This document shows, in pieces, positions 35,090-48,104 of a DNA stretch of 64,000 nucleotides. A program made the position numbers and the translations under genes. Source of the stretch: Acanthochromis polyacanthus (taxonomy: Eukaryota; Chordata; Actinopteri; Pomacentridae); assembly GCF_021347895.1 (NCBI RefSeq), contig NC_067123.1, positions 6,267,828-6,331,827 on the forward strand. Direction: 5' to 3'. Every line of letters starts with the position of its first letter. Position 1 is the first letter of the stretch. Under the pieces are notes generated by a model. The model was not told the DNA's origin. It made no database searches and was given only the letters and a program-made list of their open reading frames with translations.

Positions 35090-35923
35090 GGTAGTGTCTG
35101 CAGATACGGACCCGTAGCCTGTGGCCTACAGATACGGCACTTTCCCTTACCATAAATATTAATGAGACGGACATGAATATTAATGAGCCGGCTGATGAAC
35201 ACGCTTTGTGATTGGCTGGTAATCCGACGTACATAAATATTAATGAGCCGGTTTGGTAATCCGAGTGATGAAGGCGCTTCCGTGATTCGAGGTGAATCTG
35301 CGTGCCGAGCCTGTCATGTCAGTCATCTGCTGTTCTCTTTTCTATCATGCATAATGTCTTATAAATATCATTATCTGACTTTTTCACGGACAGCGATTTG
35401 GGGGTTGAAATCGGCACTACTATTAAAAATAGCAAAACTTTTTATTCACGTGACCCTGTTCTAATAAAGCACAAACAGCAAACAAAACAAATGGCAGAAC
35501 TAACAGCCAGCAAACTACAAGTATTTTTTTACCTTCAAAAGTAGCGACAGACTATTACATAATAACAACCTAAACAAAACCCTGACGTATTTTCTGCGTC
35601 TGTCAACACAGACACTGCACGTCAGTCACTTTAATGTTAGCGGACTCTGTTGAATGGCTAAGTTACATCACCACAAACAAATCTCACAATATCACAGTAA
35701 ATCGAGTTTGTGTTTTTTTTTAATTCATGCCGAATTAAAGAGCTGCTCCTCACCATTCACGAGTGTTTGTTTCATATTCGACATCCTTAACTTTCATTCA
35801 TATAAACTGCCTGTAATGTGCAGCAAATAGTAGTTAACTGGCGCCAGCTCTTCAGTGACCTTAACGGGTCCGTACCTCTAGTACAGATGCTACGGGTACG
35901 GGTCCGTACCTGTAGCATCAACC
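35090..35923. mobile_element. hAT-like TIR element with 9-bp flanking repeat
   Basis: CATGGTGAA flanks both sides (35081-35089, 35924-35932). The first 24 bases and the complement of the last 24 share about 16 positions, including TACGGACCC. Internally there are three AAATATTAATGAG-type repeats near 35153-35250. No transposase was found. An 8-9 bp duplication suggests hAT. Confidence 0.7.
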
Positions 35924-36089
35924 CATGGTGAAAGTGCAGCTAAAGTTAAGTTAGCGAAACTACGGATAAGCAACGTTTCCTTTTACTTCCAGAAAAATAA
36001 AAGCCTCATATTTGCTATTTATTAAAAAGTCACTAAAAGGAACACTTCCAACTTTATTTTACAATAATGAAATGATCACAGATAATTGA

Positions 36090-36353
36090 ATATTTCTTTA
36101 CAAAATGTGCAATTTAAGCAACTCTAATTTGCATTTTCACAGTTTTTTGATGTCATAGATCACATTAATACATCTAATCAGTTAATTGAGTTCATCATTA
36201 TTCTCACAGACAAAGAGAGAGTCTTCTTCCTGAAGGGGGCGGGGCCAACAGCAGCTCATCTATTTAAAGCTACGGACACTAAAACAGTCAGTTTAGAACA
36301 GAACAAAAAACATCTTTGCACCATTTTGAGCCGAACCCCCCCCCCCACACACA

Positions 36354-36399
<46 letters not shown>

Positions 36400-36680
36400 T
36401 GGGGACATGGGAGGCTTTAAATAATTAGAATAAAATCATAATAAAAGAGGGTTTAAAGCACATCTAATAACTTTGGTCGCTATTCAACATGAAAAAAGAC
36501 AAACGTTCTCTGATTTTGACCTCCAGACGAGAAGAGTTACTGCTTTTCTTTGAAATATGTGACATTAAATGGAATATTTCTTGACAAAATGTGCAATTTA
36601 AGCAACTCTAATTTGCATTTTTACAGCTTTTGATGTCATAGATCACATTAATACACCTAATCAGTTAATTGAGTTCATAA
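36090..36680 (+). repeat. Duplicated 110-bp module around GC-rich repeat and (CA)n
   Basis: A segment from AAATGTGCAATTTAAGCAAC to a CAGTTAATTGAGTTCAT-like end occurs at about 36103-36200 and again at 36588-36680. Between them lie the GC-rich module (36212), a C9 run and a CA dinucleotide run at 36338-36395. Confidence 0.8.
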
Positions 36681-37526
36681 TTATTTCAAAAAGGGAGAAA
36701 AGACATTGTGCATTGCAGGTTAAATGTTACAAATATGAATTTTCTGCCTAAATTGCTACCACTATGTGACTTTAGCCAATAACTACAACCCTGTGACCTT
36801 AATTTTATCTGAAAGAGTGAGGACAATTTGTCAAACTTCATTAATGAACACACATTGAAAGTCAGCTGACAGGTGATTTGCTGGAGAGTAGAATCACTGC
36901 AGCAATTATCCATTAGCAGCAAGGACAGAATCAAAGAGACAAAAAAAACCTGTGGATCACCACTTAAAAATGACAGGATATAATTACCAGACAGCCAGCG
37001 GGATGCAGACCGAGTATTAGATGAATCACATCAGTGCCCTCTGGAACTTAAACAACAGAGCAGAGCCTGAATTTAGTTTAATCAGGTGTCAAAACACATG
37101 AAGAACAAAGGAGAGACTGATTAACGGGGAGTAAAAAGACTGAAGAGGCCACGATACAGTCAGGAAAATGAAATTACAGGATCAGGAGCAGAGAAGCGGA
37201 ACATATGCAGGTAGATGTACAGAGATAGTAAGGTTTCTGTCTCATTAACTCTGAACTGAATGTGTTTGTGGCGCTCTGTGATGACCGCCGTAAAGCTCGT
37301 TAGAACTCCTGGAGAGCAACAAAGACAAGAGGTGGCGTAATTGTAGCTCTTCTGCCGGAGCTTTTATGAATAATTACACATAGAAGGAAACCAGCCGTGG
37401 CAAGAATCTGTTCAAAGAGAAGTCGCTCCATCTCCAAAGACTGAGAAGGGAGAGGAGAAAGTGACAGATTTTGTGTTTTACAGCTGGAAAGCTCCCAGCC
37501 CAAAACGTACGTGGACATGCTCTAGC
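36681..37526. other. Unrecognised sequence
   Basis: No gene, TIR or tandem unit could be supported here. Confidence 0.4.
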
Positions 37527-37745
37527 AGTCAAAAGTTTGGACACACCTTCTAATTCAATGGTTTTTACTGCTTTCTACATTGTAGATTCTCATTGAAGGC
37601 ATCAAAACTATGAAGCAAGATACATGGAATTATGTAGCAAACAAACAACTGTGAAATAACTCTAAATATCACCTTCAAAATAAAAGCATGAAGGGAACGG
37701 TTATTTTAACACAAGCAAAACTTTTTTTAAATAAAACTTGTCGGG
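37527..37745. repeat. Dispersed fish repeat (AGTCAAAAGTTTGGACACAC)
   Basis: The opening AGTCAAAAGTTTGGACACAC and the CATTGTAGATTCTCATTGAA segment belong to a repeat widespread in fish. I cannot assign its class. It leads directly into the 29-bp minisatellite. Confidence 0.55.
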
Positions 37746-37750
37746 GAAAT

Positions 37751-40172
37751 GCAGCATCATGACGTGAAGCACGGTGGTGGCAGCATCATTATATGAAGCA
37801 CGGCGGTGGCAGCATCATTATATGAAGCACGGCGGTGGCAGCGTCATTATGTGAAGTACGGCGGTGGCAGCATCATTATATGAAGCACGGCGGTGGCAGC
37901 ATCATGATATGAAGTACGGCGGTGGCAGCGTCATTATGTGAAGTACGGCGGTGGCAGCATCATTATATGAAGCACGGCGGTGGCAGCATCATTATATGAA
38001 GTATGGTGGTGGCAGCATCATTATATGAAGCACGGCGGTGGCAGCATCATTATATGAAGTACGGCGGTGGCAGCGTCATTATGTGAAGTACGGCGGTGGC
38101 AGCATCATTATATGAAGCACGGTGGTGGCAGCATCATTATATGAAGTATGGTGGTGGCAGCATCATTATATGAAGCACGGCGGTGGCAGCATCATTATAT
38201 GAAGTACGGCGGTGGCAGCATCATTATATGAAGCACGGCGGTGGCAGCATCATTATATGAAGTACGGTGGTGGCAGCATCATTATATGAAGCACGGTGGT
38301 GGCAGCATCATTATATGAAGCATGGTGGTGGCAGCATCATGATATGAAGCACGGTGGTGGCAGCATCATGACGTGAAGCATGGTGGTGGCAACATCATGA
38401 TATGAAGCACGGTGGTGGCAGCATCATTATATGAAGCACGGTGGTGGCAGCATCATTATATGAAGCACGGTGGTGGCAGCATCATTATATGAAGCACGGC
38501 GGTGGCAGCGTCATTATGTGAAGTACGGCGGTGGCAGCATCATTATATGAAGCACGGTGGTGGCAGCATCATGACGTGAAGCATGGTGGTGGCAACATCA
38601 TGATATGAAGCACGGTGGTGGCAGCATCATTATATGAAGCACGGCGGTGGCAGCATCATTATATGAAGCACGGCGGTGGCAGCATCATTATATGAAGCAC
38701 GGCGGTGGCAGCGTCATTATGTGAAGTACGGCGGTGGCAGCATCATTATATGAAGCACGGCGGTGGCAGCATCATGATATGAAGTACGGCGGTGGCAGCG
38801 TCATTATGTGAAGTACGGCGGTGGCAGCATCATTATATGAAGCACGGCGGTGGCAGCATCATTATATGAAGTATGGTGGTGGCAGCATCATTATATGAAG
38901 CACGGCGGTGGCAGCATCATTATATGAAGTACGGCGGTGGCAGCGTCATTATGTGAAGTACGGCGGTGGCAGCATCATTATATGAAGCACGGTGGTGGCA
39001 GCATCATTATATGAAGTATGGTGGTGGCAGCATCATTATATGAAGCACGGCGGTGGCAGCATCATTATATGAAGTACGGCGGTGGCAGCATCATTATATG
39101 AAGCACGGCGGTGGCAGCATCATTATATGAAGTACGGTGGTGGCAGCATCATTATATGAAGCACGGTGGTGGCAGCATCATTATATGAAGCATGGTGGTG
39201 GCAGCATCATGATATGAAGCACGGTGGTGGCAGCATCATGACGTGAAGCATGGTGGTGGCAACATCATGATATGAAGCACGGTGGTGGCAGCATCATTAT
39301 ATGAAGCACGGTGGTGGCAGCATCATTATATGAAGCACGGTGGTGGCAGCATCATTATATGAAGCACGGCGGTGGCAGCGTCATTATGTGAAGTACGGCG
39401 GTGGCAGCATCATTATATGAAGCACGGCGGTGGCAGCATCATGATATGAAGTACGGCGGTGGCAGCGTCATTATGTGAAGTACGGCGGTGGCAGCATCAT
39501 TATATGAAGCACGGCGGTGGCAGCATCATTATATGAAGTATGGTGGTGGCAGCATCATTATATGAAGCACGGCGGTGGCAGCATCATTATATGAAGTACG
39601 GCGGTGGCAGCATCATTATATGAAGTACGGCGGTGGCAGCGTCATTATGTGAAGTACGGCGGTGGCAGCATCATTATATGAAGCACGGTGGTGGCAGCAT
39701 CATTATGTGAAGTATGGTGGTGGCAGCATCATTATATGAAGCACGGCGGTGGCAGCATCATTATATGAAGTACGGCGGTGGCAGCATCATTATATGAAGC
39801 ACGGCGGTGGCAGCATCATTATATGAAGTACGGTGGTGGCAGCATCATTATATGAAGCACGGTGGTGGCAGCATCATTATATGAAGCATGGTGGTGGCAG
39901 CATCATGATATGAAGCACGGTGGTGGCAGCATCATGACGTGAAGCATGGTGGTGGCAACATCATGATATGAAGCACGGTGGTGGCAGCATCATTATATGA
40001 AGCACGGTGGTGGCAGCATCATTATATGAAGCACGGTGGTGGCAGCATCATTATATGAAGCACGGTGGTGGCAGCATCATTATATTCAGCACGGTGGTGG
40101 CAGCATCATTATATGAAGCATGGTGGTGGCAGCATCATGATGTGAAGCACGGTGGTGGCAGCATCATCATAT
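37751..40172 (+). repeat. 29-bp minisatellite, about 83 units, with higher-order repeats
   Basis: Unit: GAAGCACGGTGGTGGCAGCA plus TCATTATAT, with a few recurrent variants (CACGG/TACGG/TATGG, GGCGG/GGTGG, ATCATTATAT/GTCATTATGT). The first unit reads GTGAAGCACGGTGGTGGCAG then CATCATG, i.e. VKHGGGSIM of a Tc1 transposase. Rare variant AACATCATGA occurs at about 38391, 38594, 39261 and 39957, spaced 7, 23 and 24 units, which shows block duplications. It is not a CRISPR: units abut without unique spacers. Confidence 0.97.
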
Positions 40173-41049
40173 GAAGCAGCTGTATATATAATGAGAGAGG
40201 AAAACGACAGATTTTGTGCTTTACAGCTGGAATATATATTATTTTAAGGAATTATTAGAGTTTTCTTCCTGAAGGTTTTACAAATTTTGAGAAATTTGGG
40301 GAATTTTTTTGCTGAATTTTTTGGATTTTTTTTCAGACAAGGAAAGAATATTTTGGTGTCTGTAAATGAGGACAACAGGAGGGTTAATCACAGCAGAAAG
40401 AGATGTTGGTTTGTACTGAGAATGTGAGTATAACAACCGGTGTTCAACATAAAAGCATTCAAGGTTTCATAAATAAAAGAAACCCCAAAGAACCCAGCAT
40501 GTAAATGTGATATCTTTCCTCTGACTCACATTAGTCTGGACTCCTGTCACAGTTAAAGCACTGATTCCTGGTAGTTTGTGGCAGACAGGAGCTTCATGAA
40601 AAAACAGTGAGTTTGTGATTAAAGCCGGTCTCTCTGCGACGCCACAGCTGTAATTATCACCTTTTAAACCACGTATTTCTGCAGCGGGAGCTTCGTACAG
40701 GTTAAATATTAGCGAGCTGATTGCACATTCTCCTGTAATGAATAGAGCTCCTCCCCGGTCCATGGAGGGACAGTAACTAGACGGTTGTGGTGTCAAAGGA
40801 TCACGGTGGATTCACGACTCCCAGAATAACATCAAACTGCACAGATGATGGAGTTTTTACTGTAGAAAAGCTTTTACACAACTTCATCTTCACTGACTCA
40901 CTGTTATTCTTAATACTTTAGTTTAGTTATTGTAGAAAATTACAGTTTACAGAACTCCAGTCAGCTTATTAAAAGGCTTTGTAATAAAATGCTGTCGTGT
41001 TTATGAAAAACAGACGAGTTCTGGTAAAAACTGAAACTAGATCAGTTTT
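40173..41049. other. Unrecognised sequence
   Basis: No exon or repeat family is recognised after the minisatellite ends. Confidence 0.4.
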
Positions 41050-42945
41050 ACATCCATCCGGGTGTCACAGTCTGAACACTAAATCTGTTTTTTGTTCATG
41101 TTCTCTCCAACCAACTTTGAGCATCAGTATTATTGGATGTATCATAGTTTGAACAGCAGATTAAGGGATGCATAATAAACACAAAATGATGCAAAACAAC
41201 TAAAATGTAACACAAAAATGTGACAAAAACAACCAAAATTGGATGAAAATCAACCAAAATATGGTACAAAATAACCAAATTTTGATGCAAAATTAACACG
41301 AAAAGACCAAAATATCCCACAAAATTTCCAAAATGTGACAGAAAATGACTACATTTGATGAAAATGAACACAAAATGATGCAAAACAACCAAAATCTGAC
41401 ACAAAACGAGCAAAATTCATTAAAAATGACCACAAAACGTAGCAAAACAAAACAATTTCATCCACTCCAGGTGTCACAATCTGTTCAATTTCTCTACAAG
41501 CAGCTCTGAGCATCAGTATTATGGGATGTCTCATAGTTTGGACCACCCCAGCGATGTTTATTGCTTTGCTCGTACTGGCTTCTCCCTCCAGAGTTGTGTT
41601 AATCATCATTGGCTGTTTTGCGTCATTTTGTGGTCTTTCCATCTCATTCAACCATTTTCTCTCACATTTTGGTCAGTCCGTATCAGATTTCAGTTGTTCT
41701 GCTTGTTTTTGTGATCATTTTCCATCAAATTTTGGTTGTTTTCTGTCACATTTTGATCATCATGTGTAGCATTTTGATTGTTTTGCATCTTTTTTTGCTA
41801 ATTTTGCATCACATTTAATGATTTTCTGTCACATTTTGGTTATTTTGTGTAACATTTTGGCTATTTTGCATCTTATTGTTTTCATTTTGCTTCAGTCTTG
41901 GTCATTTTGCATCAAATCTTGGTCATTTTGTGTCATATTTTGGTCGTTTTGCATCCAATTTTCTGAGTGTTTTTCATCACATTTTGGTCAGTTTTTGTCA
42001 CAGTTTAGTTGTTTTGCATCTTTTTGCGTTCATTTTGCATCACTATTGGTCATTCTACATCAGAATTAGTCATTTTGCGTCCAATTTTGGTTGTTTTTTT
42101 GGTCATATTTTGATTCATTCATCACATTTTGGTTGTTTTGCATCTTTTTGTCTTCATTTTATATCAAAATGTGGTCATTTTCTGTCACATTTTGGTTATT
42201 TTGTTGAACATTTTAGTGGTTTTGCATCGATTTGTGTTCATTTTGAGGTCATTTTGGATCACATTTTGATTCTTTGCATCCAATTTTGATATTTTTTTGT
42301 CACATTTTAGTTGTTTTACATCTTTTTGTCTTCATTTTGCATCACTTAAGCTGCTGTTCAAACTGTGATACATCCCATAATATTGATGCTCAAAGTTGTT
42401 TATGGAGAAAATGAACAGAAACCAGATTTAGTGTTTAGATTGTGACACCTGGATGGATGGAATTGTTTTGTTTTATATCTTTTTGTGCTCATTTTGCACC
42501 AAATTTTGGTCATTTTGCACCAAATTTTGGTCGTTTTCTGTCACATTTTAGTTGTTTTGTATCTATTTGTGTTCGTTTTACATCATAATTATTCATTTTC
42601 TGTCACATTTTGGTTATTTTGAGGAATATTTCAATTGTTTTGCATCTTTTTAATTCATTTTGCATTCAAAGTTTGTCATTTTGCATCAAATTTTGTTCAT
42701 TTTGGATCAAATTTTGGTTGTTCTACATTCAACTTTGGCTGTTTTGTCACATTTTGATCATTTCTGTGTCGTATCTGAGGTTTTTTTTGCATCTTTTTGT
42801 GCTCATTTTCATCACATTTTGTCATTTTCTGTCACATTTTGGTTCTTTTCTGTCACATTTGAGTTGTTTTACATCTTTTTGTGTTCATTTTGCGTCACTT
42901 AAACTGCTGTTCAAACTACAATACATCCCATAATAGTGATGCTTT
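41050..42945. repeat. CATTTTGGT-type arrays with inverted 100-bp modules
   Basis: A module with AGCATCAGTATTATGGGATG and a GGTGTCACAATCTG-like part occurs forward at 41060-41160 and 41460-41535, and inverted at 42350-42460 and 42900-42945. Between them are A-rich (41170-41450, ACAAAATGA-type) and T-rich (CATTTTGGTTGTTTTGCATC-type) degenerate arrays. Open frames are Phe/His/Cys-rich nonsense. Confidence 0.75.
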
Positions 42946-43189
42946 CAGCTGGTTTGCCGTCTGACTAACTGAAAGTTCCCCTGTGACGTGTTTTGATCAA
43001 ACGCTCAGCTCTGAATCATGACTCAGCTGCTGCAGACTTGATTTTAATCCAGAAGCAGAACCAACTTTTGTGACCCTGCAGCGATCGAGACGCACTCACA
43101 GGAACTGATTAGTTTTTTAGCTCGGTGGCTGTCGCTCTTAATGAAGCTTTTTTAATAAAGTTCTGCTGTTTCCGCCTGAAAGGTTTGGT

Positions 43190-44960
43190 GAGCAGTTCTC
43201 AGTTTTCATTATACAATCCTGTGTGGCTGGGCGGCGTGACTAAAAGCTTTTTTAGCAGCTTTGACAGGTGATCCGGGGATGCTGCTGCTCCACATTTTAG
43301 TCATTTTGCATCTATTTGTCGTCATTTTATATCAAAATTTGGTCATTTTCTGTCACATTTTGGTTGTTTTTGTGTCCCATTTCTAGTCGTTTTGCATCTT
43401 TTTAAGTTCATTTTGCATCAAAACTTAGTCATTGTGCATCAAATTGTTGTTTTGTATCATGTTTTTTTTGTCACATTTCAGTTGTTTTGCATCTATTTGT
43501 GTTCATTTTCATCACATTTAGTCATTTTCTGTCACCTTTAGGTTATTTTGTTCAACATTTTGGTTGTTTTGCATCTTTTTCTGGTAATTTTGCATCAAAA
43601 TTTGGTCATTTTGTGTCAAAAGCTAGCCATTTTGTATCATATTTTGGGTGTTTTGCTTCCAGTTTTCTATGTATTTTTTGTGACATTTGAGTTGTTCTGC
43701 ATCTTTTTGTGTTCATTCAGCATCGGTTTTTGTCATTGTGCATCAAATTTGAGTTATGTGTCAAGTTTTGGTTGTTTTCTGTCACATTTTTGTCATTTTG
43801 TGTCACATTTTGGTTGTTTTGCAAGTTTTTATGTCAATTTTGCATCAAAACTTCATTATTTTGAGTCATATTTTGTTTGTTTTGAGTCACATTTTGGTTG
43901 TTTTTTTATCACAGGTGACCAGTTACCAGTTTTCATTGTCCAATCCTCTGTGGCTGGGCGGCTTCACAACAAGCTTTTTAGGAAACACAGCACTCATCCT
44001 CTGAGACATTAGCAGCTTTGACAAGAACTCTAGGGATGTTGGTCCACATTTTAGTTGTTTTGCACATTTTTGTGTTCATTTTACTTCAAAATTAGGTCAT
44101 TTTGCATGAAATTTTGGTTGTTTCTTGTCACGTTTTGGTAATGTTTGTGTCACAGTTGAGTTGTTTTGCTTCTATTTGTGTTCATGTTCATCACATTTAG
44201 TCATTTCCTGTCACATTTTGGTTACTTTGTGGAACATTGTGGTTGTTTTTTGTCACATTTTAGTTGCCTTGCATCTATTTGTGTTCATTTTAATCGTACG
44301 TAATAATTTTCTGTCACATTGTGGTTGGTTTGTGAACCATATAGTGACTTTGCATCTTTTTGTGTCATTTTGCATCATAATTTGGTCATTTTCTATCATG
44401 TTTCGGTTGTTTTGCATCCCATTTTGGTTGTTCTTTCCTCACGTTATGGTATTTTTTGTCACATTTCAGTTGTTTTGCATCTATTTGTGTTCATTTTCAT
44501 CACATTTAGTCACTTTCTGTCACATTTTGGTTACTTTGTGGAACCTTTTGGTTGTTTTTGTATCTTTTTGTATCAATTTCCATCAAACTTGGTCGTTTTG
44601 TAATATGTTTTGATTGTTTTTTGTCACATTTTAGTTGCTTGTATCTATTTGTGTTCATTTCCATCACATTAAGTCATTTTCTGTCACATTTTGGTTCTTT
44701 TGTTCAACATTTTGGTTGTTTTGCATCTTTCTGTATTCATTTTGCATCAAACTTTGGTTGTTTTGTGACAGATTTTGGTTGTTTTGCATCCAGTTTTGGT
44801 TGTTTTTTATCACAGGTGAGCAGTTACCAGTTTTCATTGTCTAATCCTCTGTGGCCGGGCGGCTTCACAACAAGCTTTTTTCCTTCTTTGTTTCTGAGTA
44901 AACACAGAGCTCGTCCTCGGAGACATTAGCAGCTTTGACAAGTAATCTGGGGATGCTGGT
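43190..44960 (+). repeat. Triplicated 110-bp module separated by T-rich arrays
   Basis: A unique-looking module, CAGTTTTCATTGTCCAATCC then CTCTGTGGCTGGGCGGCTTC and a TTAGCAGCTTTGACA end, is found at about 43195-43285, 43915-44030 and 44815-44945. The intervals are filled with CATTTTGGTTGTTTTGCATC-type units. The copies are tandem duplications in the same orientation. Confidence 0.8.
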
Positions 44961-45729
44961 CCGGCTAATAAAAACAAGCGGGGCGGTCTAATGTAATTGC
45001 ACACCAATAATTAAATAAAAACACAGCGAAACTGGATTTTCCTCCAAAACAATGAGAGAGAAAAGAGAAAAAAGGCCGATTAGCCGTTGGCTATTGTGTG
45101 GCTTAGCAGAGCAAAGAGGAACGCCTCAGAAAGCTGCAGCACTCGGGGGAACCCAGGACACAAATTGCAGAAAAAAATGCCCCGACCCGATGAAAGAATG
45201 AAATAGCAAAAGCTGCCTTTGACTGGAGCTCAGAGTGGAGTTACAAGGAGGAGCTCTCTGTTGTTCCAGTTCACACAACGCTTTATCGATAAACTGGTTT
45301 GATTTCTGAAAGTTGAACAGACGACAAACAGGCCGGTTTCAGTCTATTGTTCCCTTCAGATACGGATCTATTCGCTGCAGCAGCCGCAGGTGATGTCGTG
45401 TTCAAGCCTTTTACCTTTTCAAATCCAGTCCTACACAAACCTCCACCTGTTTGTGTGTCTCGCTCTGCTTTTGTGTTGCAATCAAAGCAAGTTTGAAAAA
45501 ATCTAACAAAAAAACTCCATTAGCGTCTCTCTTAAATCTTTCTTGATCGATTTGATGAGTGGCTTTCTTTGTGGTTTTTCTCAAAAATGGTGAACAAACG
45601 AAGCACAAATGTTTGTTTATGCGCAAGATTTTGGTTTCAAACTCGCAGCTCGTCTTTAAAAAAGCACAAAAAGTTTAAAATGTGAACGCACAGGTTTTTC
45701 AGGTTTAAGGAAAACATCAAACATCATCT
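44961..45729. other. Unrecognised low-repeat sequence
   Basis: Balanced, repeat-poor sequence between T-rich arrays. No exon was supported. Confidence 0.35.
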
Positions 45730-46470
45730 CTGTTCATTCTGCATGAAAATTTGGTCATTTAGTAGCATATTTTGGTAGTTTTTTGTCACATTTTGATTAT
45801 TTTGTGGTACATTTTAGTAGTTTTGCATCTTTTTATGTAAATTTCGCATCGAAATTTGATCATTTTGCAGAAGAATTTGGTTGCTTTTTGTCACATTTTG
45901 GTTATTTTGCCACTTTTTAGTTGTTTTGCATCTTTTTGTGCTCATTTTTCATGGCAATTTGGTCATTATGAATCCAATATTGGTTGTTATTTGTCACATT
46001 TTGGTTATTTTCTGAACCATTTTCGGTGTTTTGCCTCTTTCCGTGTTATTTTTAAGTCACATTTTGGTTGTTTCGGATCTATTTGTGTTAACTTTCATCA
46101 CATCTAGTCATTTTCTCTCACATTTTGGTTATTTTGTGGAACATTTTGGTTATTTTGTGAACCATTTTCACTGTTTTGCCTCTTTACGTGTTATTTTTAA
46201 GTCACATTTTGGTTGTTTTGGATCTATTTGTGTTAACTTTCATCACATCTAGTCATTTTCTCTCACATTTTGGTTATTTTGTGGAACATTTTGGTTGTTT
46301 TGCATCATTTTGTCTTAATTTAGCAGCAAAATTTGGTCATGTTGCGTTAAATCTCGGTCATTTTGTATCAGACTTCAGTTGTTTCACATCCAAGTTTGGT
46401 AGCTGTTTGTCACATTTCGGTTATTTTGTGGAACATTTTGCTGTTTTGCATCTTTTTTGTGCTCATTGTG
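45730..46470 (+). repeat. T-rich degenerate tandem array
   Basis: CATTTTGGTTATTTTGTGGA-type units. A 145-bp block (46031-46175 and 46176-46320) is a near-exact tandem duplication. Confidence 0.8.
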
Positions 46471-47980
46471 CAGCTCATCTTTAATGCTGCAGGGGAAAAA
46501 TAGGACAGAAAGTTAAAAATGTGAACTCTCAGGTTTCTCAAGTTGAATGTGTCGGAGGGAAAACGTATCAGACACCATCTGCAGCATTTATAGATCTACT
46601 CCCAGCTTGTATGAGACGAGCAGCATTCCATTTAAATGTTCCTCAGCATCAAAAGAAGAAGAAAAAAAAACATTAGTAAAAGACTTGATTGGATTTTTGG
46701 GCCTCCTGATATTTCAGGCTTCCAGTCCGACCGATCTGTCCAAGAACCCAACAGAAGCCAGCGCAACGTGTGAAACATGTTTATGGAAATTTATGGAAAT
46801 GAACATTCGTCTCTTTCATAGTTCCACAGAAATGATTTTGAAATGAGCCAAGTGGAGGGATTTCCTCGGTGTCCACCTCCTCTACGAGCGTCTGATACGA
46901 TACGACAAGCGAGCGGCCTGGAAGCAGGATTTCATTCAGAGAAATGTGCAGCTTCATTCATGGATCAGATTTCAAGGAATTACTACAGCAGGAAATAAAG
47001 CAGGGAGCTTTAATGGGATGAAATGGGAAATAATGAAGAGTATCTGAGCTAAGCATTTCATAACTGATCAGGATCTGCCCAAAAAGGAGTCCAACATCTG
47101 CTGCATTCAATACGACCAGTTAAAGAGGAAAGACTCCCCAGAACAATGGATGATTAAAAACTCTTTTTAGAGGAGAGAGGAATTTCCTGGAGACAGCGAC
47201 AAAGACCAACAAGATCCCAGAAAGATAAACTGAATTCATCACGTGGAACAAAGATGATCCAACGCCGAAAACGCCAAAATTCCCACGCGAATCAAAACGC
47301 CGCTTTTTACGCAACACTTGAGCTTCACGACGAGGTTCCTTTGATAAATTTGCTTAAAAGGGGCACAAATTGGGCCTTTAATGCGCTGTAGAGTTCCTCC
47401 GTTGTCAAACATTTACACTGGATTGATTTTAACACCTTTACATGAAGTAGACATGAAGCGCTTGCTGAAGCTGCATTAAAGGTTTGGAACAGCATTCCTC
47501 TCACAATACAAACTTCTTCCTCCACTGGCATTTTAAAGAAAATAGAGGTTTTTAAAGCCGTTTGGTTGCTGGTAATGGTCCTAATGTTAAGTATTTTACA
47601 TTTGTTTTATCTTAAGCTTTCATCTTACAGCTCGTTTTCTTTTCTAGCCTTGTTTTCACACTTTATACGATTTAATTCTCTTTTATAAACTGACTGCTTT
47701 TAGCAGGTATTTTTGCTGCTGCTTGACTTTTAACATCAACTCAGGCTGGTTAAAATCCATTTTATAAACAAACTTGTTTTAATTTGAAGTGTACATTATC
47801 TAGAAAAATGTCATCAAACTGAGACTCGGCAGACGTTCAATAATAAACGACTCAGATTGGATCAGGACATCACCAATGAAGATTATTGTTGAACTGAAGA
47901 AAGCAAAGATGAGGATTTATTCATTTACATTCACTTCTGTAACGATTCTACTGAAAAAAATCCATTCTATTAAACATTTA
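46471..47980. other. Sequence downstream of nudcd1, unrecognised
   Basis: No exon, TIR or tandem repeat was recognised. Composition is ordinary. Confidence 0.4.
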
Positions 47981-47981
47981 A

Positions 47982-47996
47982 TTTATTATTTTTATT
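47982..47996 (-). terminator. Candidate nudcd1 poly(A) signals
   Basis: On the - strand, AATAAA occurs at 47987-47982 and at 47996-47991, about 110-120 bases after the nudcd1 stop codon. The position is plausible, but the region is AT-rich, so chance is possible. Confidence 0.45.
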
Positions 47997-48104
47997 TTTA
48001 GACTTTCACAGACAGATAAAACACGATTTACTGAGATGTAGCGGTTTGGAATGGTGGCGCTCTTAGAAGGTCGTGAGATGAACACTAGTCCCAGCATCCC
48101 AGAT

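Noticed and set aside
37751..40172. Possible CRISPR array
   Set aside because: The units are contiguous 29-mers with no unique spacers and the genome is a vertebrate. It is a minisatellite.
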